From Cymbomonas tetramitiformis (Eukaryota > Chlorophyta > Pyramimonadophyceae > Pyramimonadales > Pyramimonadaceae), in assembly GCA_001247695.2 (NCBI GenBank), contig LGRX02027676.1, positions 23,074-87,073 on the forward strand: DNA of 64,000 nucleotides. The letters run 5' to 3'. Below, piece after piece: positions 51,170 to 62,500 of this stretch. The notes beneath the pieces were generated by a model that was not told where the DNA came from, ran no database searches, and saw only the letters and a program-made list of their open reading frames with translations. Each line of letters opens with the position of its first letter. The stretch's first letter is position 1. Position numbers and translations under genes: made by a program.

Positions 51170-51877
51170 CACTGGGGTTGGCTGCCAACCCAGTTGCTTT
51201 TCTGAGATGCGTGAGTTACTTGGCTACAACTTCATGACGGCCCTCTTGGGCCTGAGATCTTCTTTGCAGCCAAGAAATGACCCCTTTGGGATGTATGCTT
51301 TCTTTGCTCTCTATGCGCAATTAATTTTCCGGTGTTGTATTACGAATGCGTCAGACTTTTTGACAGATTTTTACGTAAGACAGTCAGCAGTTTGTATGCC
51401 AGCTTTTCTCGGTTGGCCGGCTCCTGCGGCCTTGTATTACGAAAGCGTCAGGTTTTTTGACAGATTTTTACGTGAGACAGTGCATATCTTACTTATCACA
51501 GCCGTCCCACTTGGGGCTGCTGACTGTTTCTGCATATCCGACTACCATATTGCACTAGTGACTGGTGAGTTTTCCGTGACTTATTCATCTTTGAAGCCGA
51601 ACTATTTTAGTTTTTGCAAAGCCTACTGAGGAAGACCTGTTGGCACGGGTCGAAAAGCTTCTAGGTAGCCAAGCTAAAGCTCCGGTATATTTTCAGTATC
51701 GTTATTTGTACAGAAGTATTTTTTATACATTATTACTTTGGTGCTATTCTTGGAAAACAGTTTATTATCACCTGCTTTTTCGAGCCGCGCGACCGGTCGT
51801 ACTGTGTTGACTTACCTACGTGCTTATTACTTTACCGCACATACCGTTTCTTACAGCGAAAGTTTTATTATATTAAC
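51170..51877 (+). repeat. Right terminal direct repeat (pLTR), 708 bp
   Basis: Copy of 44860-45567 at an offset of 6,310 bp. It ends GTTTTATTATATTAAC directly against LINE B sequence (ACCCCGACCCCG). No differences from the left repeat were seen by eye. Confidence 0.93.
51621..51670 (+). ncRNA. Candidate minimal type I hammerhead ribozyme, right repeat
   Basis: Identical to the left candidate: CTGAGGA, GACC/GGTC stem II, GAAA, and CCTA/TAGG stem I. Cleavage at both copies would release a unit of 6,310 nt, one repeat plus the interior, with defined ends. Confidence 0.55.
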
Positions 51878-54800
51878 ACCCCGACCCCGAACACCGGTTC
51901 TTGTGTGGTGGTGGCCGCTATGGCAAAGTCCAGTGCCTTTTTGAGGTCCTGTGGCGTGTATTCTGGGTTGAACTGGTAGGCTCCCAGTTTCATCCAGTTT
52001 GCTGTCCAGGCTGAGCCTCTGGCCCCGAACACCTTGTCTCTGTCATACTTGGCGTAGTACGTTGTGGTGTTGTGGTGGACATTGAGGGGTGAGGCGAACA
52101 GTTCGGTGGTAATTCCGAATGCCTGTTGTAGTGCCCTTTGCATCTGGGCAGGGAATGTCCAATGGTTTTGCAAGTTCTTTTTTCGTTCCTCCTTTTCTTC
52201 TTTGCTTGAGTACCTAATGAGGAGGTGACCTATTTCCTCCTCGAACGTGGAGACCTGTATTTTGTGGTCCTCCCACATTTCAGTGCGTAGTGTGCGCTGG
52301 TGTGGGGTTTGGTGTTCTGTGGTACCCACTGCCTGGGTGTACCTTTCGTGTAGTCTGAGAAGCTTTTCTTTCGTGAGGGTGCCTATGTATTTCCCATTCC
52401 TGTGGTAGCTGTGGGCGAGTTCCCCCTCCAGCCGTATCTGGCAGTGGTGCCCTCTGTTGTCCACAATGTCTTGTTCTGGGTTGGTTTCTGTCGGGTCCAG
52501 TGTTAGGTTCTCTGCATGTAGTGTGGGCCAGGCCTGTCCCAGGTGCGGCCTCCCGGCCAGTACTTCTCTGAGGCCTGTGGGGTGGGTCACCTGGGAGCCC
52601 CTTGCTCGCAGTCTTCTATTCAGGGTTAGGAAGGTGGTCGCGCTTTGGCCCCTTCGTTTGGCTAGTTTCAGGTAGTCAGTTATGGTTTCCCTTGTACTCC
52701 ACGAGTAGGAGTCATCCCCCTCTGAGTGTCTCCACTGGGTTCTGTACTGCGTCACCAGGGAGTGTGGGTCTGTTGGGTCAACGAGTAGGGTCCTCATTGC
52801 CACAATCTCTTTCGGCTTGTCTATCGTTCGGCCTTTCTCGAAGCCTGTCTCAAGTTTTTCGGCCATGGGGTCTATTTCATCTATCCATTTAGTTTGTGAG
52901 CGTGTGTGGAGGGGCTGAGGTTCTTCCTCTTCCTCCCCCGGTACTGGGCCGGTATTCTCCGTTTCGTTAATCCTTGTAAGCGGGTGCAGGGAGAGTTGCC
53001 TGTGAATCTCTTCCCTGGGGACCAGCCTCGCCTCCCATTCCGTCATTTTTGCCCTCAGCTGCTCCGAGTTGAGGCGTGGGAGGTTAGTTCGTATTGCGTG
53101 GGAGTCCAGCGGCCCCTCCCTGGGCATGCTCCTGTATTGTTGCTTCAGTCGTCTGTTTGTGAGACTGTCGTAGAAGTCCCCCGGCTTCGCTATGTCCCTC
53201 GGTTGGGCTTCACATAGGTATGGGTATAGGTGTGCCAGGCCTTTTGCTATGGCACTGCGGTCTGTGTTGAGGGTTGCATCTGTGCATTGTTCCCTGACGT
53301 TCACCTGGCTAATCGCATGTTGGCCATCTCGGGTAGTAAGGAGCGCTAGGTCTGGGAAGTGTGTAAAAAGTTTGAGGCACGTTGTGAAATTTATCGCAGT
53401 TGGCGTGTCCTTGGGTATTGTGAGCCTGGCAGTTTGGTCTGTGCACATTGCCTGCCAGTCTGGAGGCATCGGTATATCCCCATCAATTATTTTGCCTGCT
53501 TTCGTTTTTCTTGTTGTTCCCTCCATTTCTTTGTCGGACTTCTTTCTGGTTGCCCCTTTTAGCTGTTCCATTATCTTTGGTATTGGGGTTTGGAGTTGTC
53601 TGAGCATCCCCTCCGTCCCCTGGGGCGTAATGTTGTATCTGAGTAGGGCATTGAGTTTCCTCAGTGTGTTGTGTTTTGTTTGGTGCCCCCCCCAGAGTTT
53701 GTCGAGGTCTGTACAGTTCCTGCGTGTGGTGCTGTGGTATTCTACCAGTCCTCTGGTGGACCTGCTGACGTGGGACATTCTGAGTCTCGACTTTAGGTTT
53801 ATTTGCCTCCACGCCGGGCCTCGTACCGTTCCCTTGTCCTCTTCGCTGTGCATGGCCTCCAGTAGTCCGCTCCAAATCGACTGGGCGTAGACTGCTTGGA
53901 GTGGCACCATTCCCAAGCCGAACTTTTCCTTTTCCTGTGTGGTAAAAATGTTTGGCGTTCCGTTGCGGGGCAGACCCTGTATGTTCTTTGTGGCCCCCCC
54001 TATTATTTTGTTGAAGTCGTCTATTTCGCCCGCTGTGTATAGCCCTAGGTGCAATCCATATCTGAATTTCCCCAGTATTGCGGAGTGAAGGGAGTATTCC
54101 TTTTGGTCAGGTGTTAGAGGGGAGCGTAGTAGGGCTTGTATTCTGTGGTTCATCTCTTCCTTAGCGGCCTCTTTCTCTTTGTCCCACCTGCCTGTGAATG
54201 CAAGTAGTACTCCCAGGTATTTGTACGTGTCGTCTGGCTTGAGTACCTTGAAGTGGCTTAGCTTACCGTCCAGTCCCAGCATTTTGAGGTCTTTATGGAG
54301 TTGTTCGGGTATGGAGACCCCATTTTTTATGCCGGTTATGGCTGACTTGGTGAGGTTAATTTTGAGTTCACTCCACTGTGAGAATGCCTGTAGTTTGTGT
54401 AGCTGAGCCCTCATGTGGCAAATCGTAGGGCATAGTATGAGCAGGTCGTCAACGAACGCCCCTGCTGTCGTCCTGAGGGGGCCTAGCCTTTCTTGTTCTG
54501 CTGCATACTTGTGTTGGTACCCATGCTCTCCCACCTCTAGCCATCTTAACAACGGTTCCTGGTATATTATGAAAAGGAGGGGACTCATGCTGTCTCCCTG
54601 GAGGAGTCCTCTTTGCACCTGTACAGTTTTGTGTGAGGTTTCCCCTCCTACTCTGGTGTTCATGGACATTGTGTCATGGCTTTGTGTACCTAGGACATCC
54701 CGCACCACCTGTGTGAGTTCGTCGGGTATTCCAAGGTACTGCATCGTATGGAGTAGTTTGTTGTGGTCCACTGAGCCGTACGCGTTTTCGAAGTCTACAT

Positions 54801-56423
54801 ACAGGCCATGTAGTTCTCGTCCTGAGACGTTTGCATCCTCAATCGCATTGGTTACTCTGGTGAGTTGTCGAAGCGTGTTCCTTTTTTCCCTTGAGCCTTC
54901 CTGCGCCTGGGCTAGTATTCCTTGCGTTTCGCAGAACGTGGAGAGCATGTTTGCTATCTGTGAGGTGTACAGTTTGAATACCCCTTCGAGCAGGGCTATG
55001 GGTCGGTAATTTTGCTGTAAGGTGACATCCCCTTTCTTGTGGTGGAAGCAGAATGTCCCTTTTTTCCAGGTGAGAGGGACATGCTTGCTGTTCCACATTT
55101 CCAGCATGAGTGCGTGTAGTGCATCATGGAAGTCCTCTGGCATGTACTTAAGAATTTCGTTCGGGGTCCTGGTGGGGCCTGGTGCTTTGTTGTTGTTTAG
55201 GGTGTGTACCGCTTTGCTGTAGCCCTGTCGACTTATTGTGAGGTCCAGCCCACTGGGGTCTGGTCTTGGCGTTTTTATGAGGCGCTCCCTGTGAGCTGGG
55301 TCTTCCCATGGCGGAGGTTTCGAGTCGGGTGGACTTCGGTGCTCCATCCTGTATGGTGCCGAGTGAGCCATGTGGTCTGCTAGTGCGTTAGCGATGTTCC
55401 CGTGGCCTACAGCCAGGTTGCCCTCTCTGTCCTGTAGGGCCTGTATGTTCGCCGTGGGGGCATGGCCTGTTTCTTGCGCCTTGGTATATATTCTTTTGTG
55501 GTATCTTTTTGGTTGTTCCAGTATTCCTTTACGGTTTTGTCATTGTGTCTTTGCTTGGCTTGTTTCCAGTGCTGTTTTACTACCTTGTGCGCCACCGACC
55601 TTTCTTTTTTGGCCTCCTCAGTAAGCCACGACACCCATTCTTTTGCATCTGCATTGTCCCTGTCCGTTGGGCCTTTCATTTCTCCCTCTTTCAGGCTTCG
55701 GAGGGTTGAGTGTTCCGTGTGCGGGTTTCGTAGGTGTCGTTTGGTTTGCTTGTGCCTCCGCATCTTGAGTATTGCGGCGTCCCTTTCCTTTCTGTCCTTT
55801 TTGCTCATTAGCAGGTCTTTTCCCACTCGGCTGGGGGTGCCTCCAACTGTAGTAGTTGGCAGTTCGTCGTCCTGTAGCGTACATTTGTTCGCCCTGGTGA
55901 GTATGTTTAGTACTGTTTCCCCTGCTCTGTCTATGGTGGCGTGCGCCACTTGCCTGTTGTCCTCTTCCCTGCATTGTGTGGCTATCTCTGTTATGCGTTT
56001 CAGTTGAGCGGTTCTGGCATAGTCGTGTGTCCTGAGGAGGACGCTTTGGAGTGTTTCCCTGTGTGTTTTGTTCAGGGGCGTGTCCAGCTTTACGTGCCCT
56101 GGTTGGGGGTCGCGGTCCACATATGGTTCGTGGGTGTCTATGCTGTCCAACTGGAGGGTTGCTAGGCTCACCATCTCGTGGTCACTCGTGTGGTGCCGGG
56201 TGAGGTGTGTGGTGTCCCCCATCTCGTATTGCGCCTGCTTGTTCCTTGGTGCAAGCCATCTGTCAATGTTCCTGTGTTTCGCCCAGTTCAGTGTGGTATC
56301 GACTGGCGGGCCTACATTGTGGAGGTCTAGCTCCTCCGCAAGTTTCGTCCATTGCTTGTCGGTTTTTGTCATCCCTTTACCTGTGCTGGTGTTGCTCGCA
56401 TTGAGGTCTCCTCCTATGACCAC
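51878..56423 (-). pseudogene. LINE B ORF2 N-terminal part: endonuclease, RT, part of PCIF1-like domain
   Basis: Reads from VIGGDLNASNTS (end of the EEP endonuclease, with TSDHEMV) to a 1-nt deletion near 55505, where the frame shifts (NNQKDTTKEY instead of NNQKRYHKR). It then runs as a continuous 1,167-codon frame from 55371 through the RT (YVDFENAYGSVDH, QRGLLQGDSMSPLLF, AFVDDLL) and the first part of the PCIF1-like domain (ELFASPLNV, FNPEY). It breaks after VFGVGV, where the 7-kb element begins. With the frameshift, the truncated endonuclease and the insertion, this copy cannot be active. Confidence 0.85.
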
Positions 56424-56485
56424 ATGCTCGTTCGCCTTTCCCGCAGTTTTCCTGAGTAAAGAAAAAAAGAAAAAGAAAAAACCAC

Positions 56486-56568
56486 GCCCGTCGGGCGTAT
56501 GAGTAAATTAATTTCCCCGGCCCTACTCTGGGCCGGACCGCCACGAGTGGCGGCCTTAATGGGACAAT
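56486..56568 (-). promoter_or_regulatory. LINE C 3'UTR with three hairpins
   Basis: Same three stems as LINE B. The middle loop and flanks are identical, and the CCGCCACGAGTGGCGG stem differs from B's by one loop base and stays paired. Confidence 0.7.
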
Positions 56569-59500
56569 TTATACTGGGTGGTTCTTATCTTTCTCCTTCT
56601 CTTGTTTTTCCTGTCTGAGTCTTCTGTATAGCTGGTAGGTGCTGTGTGCATAGTTTACCGTTAGGTCATGTATTCTCTGTAGCGCTTGTGTGGCCTCTTT
56701 TCTGTTGAGTCCAAGTTGCTCGAGTATGTCTTGGTTGTGTTTGTACACCGTGCCTGTTCTGCCCACTGCAAACACATGAAGTTTGGCACGAAATCCGTGT
56801 CTGCGTAGTAGTTGTAGCAGCGGTCCGTATTTCATGTATTTTTCCAGGAGTTTGGGTCCCCACTTTTCGTCATCGGTGTGGGCCACCTCAATGAGGGGTA
56901 GGTTTTTTACCCTTGCTGGTGCTTCCTGTTGTGTGCATTCCCATCCGTCCTCCAGGTCCTCTAGGCCCTCTATCATGACTATGTCTACGAAACTTGGTAT
57001 TGTGTCGGGCCCATCGTTTCTGCCTGGGTTGTCCTTCCCGTCGTGTCTGCATTGTCCCCTGGTGAGTATGTAATTTGGGAGTACCCTTGGCTTAACCCCT
57101 GGGTCCCTCTTTTTTCCAGTGTAGGCGAGTACTTTGCATCCCCCCTTCCTATGGTGGTCAAGTATGTGTTTTAGCTCATCTGCGTGGGCATCTGCCCTGT
57201 CCGAGAACATCCCTCGCATTTGTGGGTTGTTGCATCCACCTAGGGCGTGCCCTACCCTCATGAGGAAGCCCTTTGCGTAGTCCACCCCTTTGTGTCCACA
57301 TCCCTCCAGGGTGCACTTCCCACCCCCTTCGGCTGAGTTTTTCGCTGTCTCATAGTCTTGTGCTGGCAGTATTCTCAGTCTGCATTTGAGTATTGTTTTT
57401 CGTACCGCAAATGTGGCTCGTTTCCAGAAGCCGTTCGCTACTTTGTGTAGTGGCGTGTCTCCTTTGAGGTGCTTCATTGTTTCGTTTAGCCAGCTGTCGG
57501 TGGTCCTGCCCTCTTGTACCGAGGGGGCGTTCCTTTTTTCCGTTCTGCTGTGTGTCATATCGTGTTTTCGCTGTTTCCATCTTGTTCTGGGCATCGGGTC
57601 CTCCATCATTGTATGGACTCTGGACTCCTCTGTGACACGGTCATGGTGAGCTTGTCTTTCATTCGTCTTCCCTTGTGGCTTTTCCCGCTGCTCAATGAGT
57701 TCATTTAGCATGTCAAAAATTTCCTCGTCATTGTGTTCTTCTTGGGTCACCTCTAGTCTCTCCGTGAGCTCGTTGAGTTCCTTAAATATCTCCTCCTCTT
57801 CGGAGGGTGGGGGTGGTGCCTCTGTGGGTTCGGGTTCGTTTCCTCGGGTGGGGTCCCTGCTGCCCTCTGTTTCTTGGTGTTCTTGGTGCTCCTGCACCTC
57901 TCGCATAAGGAGCATCTCCTCTTCCTCCGTTTGTTCCATCATGGCTTTTATCTGCCTGTTTTCTTCGTCTCGGGTCTGGTTGGCCTGCTGCTGCTGGTTG
58001 GGCATCAGGTCCCGTATTGTCGTTTGTTCCTCTTCAGTTTGTTGCGCTTGGTCATGGTGCGCTTCCCATCTGAAGTTGCGCTCAGTTTTCGGTTGGTGGG
58101 TCCAGGTTGAGGGTTCTCCCTGGAGGTCGGTCATTTTTGCTGAGAGTCTACTACTTCCTTGGGCTTGCCGTTCACGGAGTAGTGTGGTTACGTATTTTTG
58201 TACCGCGAGTTTTCCTTTTAGCTCTCTGCTGCCCGAGTCCTCGTCTGGTATCATGGGTTTGACGTTTATTGTCTCGTTATTATCCCACGCTTCCGTGAGG
58301 GTTCCCGTAGTACAGGCTTGTTTGGCTGCCTCGTCGGCTTTTTCATTCCCCACAATTCCCGTGTGTGCCTTGACTTTTAGCAGTGAGACAGTGTGCCCTG
58401 CCGCTACTAATGCCTCAATGTTGACCAGTATGGCATACAGGAGGTCCCTTTGCTGGTGGTGCTCCATGTTGTGGGGTTTCGTTCTCATGCTCTCCAGTTG
58501 TCTAATGGAGTTGGCACTGTCCGTGCAAATGGTGAGTGCGTTGCCACTTGGTGGTGGCGGGAGAGTCACCGCTTTTTGTATGGCGAGAAGTTCGGCTCTG
58601 TTCACCTCTTGGTCTTCGCCTTCCCATCGAATCATGTGGGCCTCCCCTTCCCCGGACCTGGGGTCCCATACCGCGGCCCCTGAGGCCCATTCTTTGCCTC
58701 CTTCTTCTGTTTCTATCTCTCTTTTGCTCCCGTCCGTGTAAAGGTACGAGGTTGCTTTGTGTGCCCTTTGAGGGGAGGGGTACGTCAATTGAGTTGGTGC
58801 GTCCCTCGGGGCTCGGTTCCTGTGGTCCTCTGTTTGGTCTCTTGTCAATTCCCATCTCCTTCCTTGGGCTCCCGGTTCGTGTTCGGGCCAGAAGTCGGTG
58901 GGGTATCTGACAACTTTTGACCTCGCTACTTTGTCCCATATCGTTTGGGCGTCATTTTGTCTTGTAAGCCTGGTGTGTAAAGTGTTCGCTTCCACCACCT
59001 GTTGTACTGTGGGGGGGTGTATGTTCCATTTGCCTCCTCTGCTTCCGGGGAGGAGTTCCCATTTGGCTGGTCCTTCTTCCACGTGGAGGTGGCTGTCCTC
59101 CCACCAAGTTTCCACTTCCGCTTGTACGTTGCAGCACTGGGGGCATAGGTCGTTCCGCAAGTGTGGCCCTGTGCTGCACATTTTTCCCATTGCGTCCGTC
59201 ATGTCCTTTGTCTTAACTTCCGGGAGTTCGTATCGCTGCCATGGTCTTGTGTCCACCACACAGTCCACGCTAGGGGTGCGTCCTTCCTGGTTTGGTTCAT
59301 TCACATCGTGTAGATTTGCCTCCCTCATCGGCTGTTTGACAGCTGAGGTGGTGCGGACCTTGCTTTGCGGGCAGGTTGTGAGTGCCCTCCTTATACAGTC
59401 TGCAGCAGCGTCTGGGTCCCCGCAGTGTGCTTGCCATCCCTGTTTGTTGGCCACTATCAGCACCCTGAGGTTCCAGTTGCATTGTTTCGCTTGTTGGTGG

Positions 59501-62500
59501 GTGGCACCCATCCAGTGGTCAGGGGGTAGAAACGTGAACTTGCCTTGTGGTATTTCTAATAGTTCGTGTATTAGGTGCCCTGCATGTGCATTGTATAGCT
59601 TTCTGTACGGGGTTTTCTCATATGTCGGGTACACCCCGACCCCGAACACCGGTTCTTGTGTGGTGGTGGCCGCTATGGCAAAGTCCAGTGCCTTTTTGAG
59701 GTCCTGTGGCGTGTATTCTGGGTTGAACTGGTAGGCTCCCAGTTTCATCCAGTTTGTAGTCCAGGCCGAGCCTCTGGCCCCGAACACCTTGTCTCTGTCA
59801 TACTTGGCGTAGTACGTTGTGGTGTTGTGGTGGACATTGAGGGGTGAGGCGAATAGTTCGGTGGTAATTCCGAATGCTTGTTGTAGTGCCCTTTGCATCT
59901 GGGCAGGGAATGTCCAATGGTTTTGCAAGTTCTTTTTTCGTTCCTCCTTTTCCTCTTTGCTTGAGTATCTAATGAGGAGGTGCGCTATTTCCTCTTCAAA
60001 CGTGGAGACCTGTATTTTATGGTCCTCCCACATTTCAGTGCGTAGTGTGCGCTGGTGTGGGGTTTGGTGGTCCGTGGTACCCACTGCCTGGGTGTACCTT
60101 TCGTGTAGTCTGAGAAGCTTTTCTTTCGTGAGGGTGCCTATGTATTTCCCATTCCTGTGGTAGCTGTGGGCGAGTTCCCCCTCCAGCCGTATCTGGCAGT
60201 GGTGCCCTCTGTTGTCCACAATGTCTTGTTCTGGGTTGGTTTCTGTCGGGTCCAGTGTTAGGTTCTCCGCATGTAGTGTGGGCCAGGCCTGTCCCAGGTG
60301 CGGCCTCCCGGCCAGTATTTCTCTGAGGCCTGTGGGGTGGGTCACCTGGGAGCCCCTTGCTCGCAGTCTTCTTTTCAGGGTTAGGAAGGTGGTCGCGCTT
60401 TGGCCCCTTCGTTTGGCTAGTTTCAGGTAGTCCGTTATGGTTTCTCTTGTACTCCACGAGTAGGAGTCATCCCCCTCTGAGTGTCTCCACTGGGTTCTGT
60501 ACTGTGTCACCAGGGAGTGTGGGTCTGTTGGGTCAACGAGTAGGGTCCTCATTGCCACAATCTCTTTCGGCTTGTCTATCGTTCGGCCTTTCTCGAGGCC
60601 TGTCTCAAGTTTTTCGGCCATGGGGTCTATTTCATCTATCCATTTAGTTTGTGAGCGTGCGTGGAGGGGCTGAAGTTCTTCCTCTTCCCCCTCCTGTACT
60701 GGGCCGGTATTCTCCGTTTCGTTAATCCTTGTGAGCGGGTGCAGGGAGAGTTGCCTGTGAATCTCTTCCCTGGGGACCTGTCTCGCCTCCCATTCAGTCA
60801 TTTTTGCCCTCAGCTGTTCCGAGTTGAGGAGTGGGAGGTTAGTTCGTACTGCGTGGGAGTCCAGCGGCCCCTCCCTGGGCATGCTCCTGTATTGTTGCTT
60901 CAGTTGTCTGTTTGTGAGATTGTCGTAGAAGTCCCCCGGCTTCGCTATGTCCCTCGGTTGGGCTTCGCATAGGTATGGGTATAAGTGTGCCAGGCCTTTT
61001 GCTATGGCACTGCGGTCTGTGTTGAGGGTTGCATCTGTGCATTGTTCCCTGACGTTCACCTGGCTAATCGCATGTTGGCCATCTCGAGTAGTGAGGAGCG
61101 CTAGGTCCGGGAAGTGTGCAAAAAGTTTGAGGCACGTTGTGAAGTTTATCGCAGTTGGCGTGTCCTTGGGTATTGTGAGCCTGGCAGTTTGGTCTGTGCA
61201 CATCGCCTGCCAGTCTGGAGGCATCGGTATATCCCCATCAATTATTTTGCCTGCTTTCGTTTTTCTTGTTGTTCCCTCCATTTCTTTGTCGGACTTCCTT
61301 CTGGTCGCCCCTTTTAGCTGTTCCATTATCTTCGGTATTGGGGTTTGGAGTTGTCTGAGCATCCCTTCCGTCCCCTGGGGCGTGATGTTGTATCTGAGTA
61401 GGGCATTGAGTTTCCTCAGTGTGTTGTGTTTTGTCTGGTGCCCCCCCCAGAGTTTGTCGAGGTCTGTACAGTTCCTGCGTGTGGTGCTGTGGTATTCTAC
61501 CAGTCCTCTAGTGGACCTGCTGACGTGGGACATTCTGAGTCTCGACTTTAGGTTTATTTGCCTCCACGCCGGGCCTCGTACCGTCCCCTTGTCTTCTTCG
61601 CTGTGCATGGCCTCCAGTAGTCCGCTCCAAATCGACTGGGCGTAGACTGCCTGGAGTGGCACCATTCCCAAGCCGTACTTTTCCTTTTCCTGTGTGGTGA
61701 AAATGTTTGGCGTTCCGTTGCGGGGCAGGCCTTGTATATTCTTTGTGGCCCCCCCTATTATTTTGTTGAAGTCGTCTATTTCGCCCGCTGTGTACAGCCC
61801 TAGGTGCAATCCATATCTGAATTTCCCCAGTATTGCGGAGTGAAGGGAGTATTCCTTTTGGTCAGGTGTCAGAGGGGAGCGCAGCAGAGCTTGTATTCTG
61901 TGGTTCATCTCTTCCTTAGCGGCCTCTTTCTCTTTGTCCCACCTGCCTGTGAATGCAAGTAGTACTCCCAGGTATTTGTACGTGTCGTCTGGCTTGAGTA
62001 CCTTGAAGTGGCTTAGCTTACCGTCCAGTCCCAGCATTTTGAGGTCTTTATGGAGTTGTTCAGGTATGGAGACCCCATTTTTTATGCCGGTTATGGCTGA
62101 CTTGGCGAGGTTAATTCTGAGTTCGCTCCACTGTGAGAATGCCTGCAGTTTGTGTAGCTGAGCTCTCATGTGGTAAATCGTAGGGCATAGTATGAGTAGG
62201 TCGTCGACGAACGCCCCTGCTGTCGTCCTGAGGGGGCCCAGCCTTTCTTGTTCTGCTGCATACTTGTGTTGGTACCCGTGCTCTCCTACCTCTAGCCATC
62301 TTAGCAACGGTTCCTGGTATATTATGAAAAGGAGGGGGCTCATGCTGTCTCCCTGGAGGAGTCCTCTTTGCACCTGTACAGTTTTGTGTGAGGTTTCCCC
62401 TCCCACTCTGGTGTTCATGGACATTGTGTCATGGCTATGTGTACCTAGGACATCCCGCACCACCTGTGTGAGTTCGTCGGGTATTCCAAGGTACTGCATC

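Larger units (their letters stand above)
44860..51877 (+). mobile_element. 7,018-bp GIY-YIG/RT retroelement, Penelope-like candidate
   Basis: Terminal direct repeats of 708 bp, apparently identical, enclose two in-frame ORFs. ORF1 is gag-like and ORF2 carries GIY-YIG, a PCIF1-like domain and RT. The long direct repeats, an N-terminal GIY-YIG endonuclease and candidate hammerhead ribozymes in the repeats all fit Penelope-like elements, especially the group with permuted (N-terminal) endonuclease. There is no integrase, RNase H or protease, and the termini are not TG...CA, which argues against an LTR retrotransposon. Identical repeats and intact ORFs suggest recent insertion. It sits in LINE B in the opposite orientation. 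Confidence 0.8.
41684..56455 (-). mobile_element. LINE copy B, interrupted by two insertions
   Basis: A minus-strand non-LTR element nearly identical in protein sequence to copy C. Its 3' end is a T-rich tail on the coding strand (GGTTTTTTCTTTTTC), after a 3'UTR with three hairpins. Coding reads from about 56423 (endonuclease, VIGGDLNAS) leftwards through RT and into the PCIF1-like domain. There a 7,018-bp retroelement (44860-51877) interrupts it, and it continues from 44826 to the stop at 41782. Its 5' part is cut off at about 56455 by the 3' end of copy C. One frameshift lies near 55500. Confidence 0.9.

Noticed and set aside
44860..51877. Classical LTR retrotransposon
   Set aside because: Direct repeats fit, but there is no protease, RNase H or integrase, the ends are not TG...CA, there is no simple target duplication, and the endonuclease is GIY-YIG.
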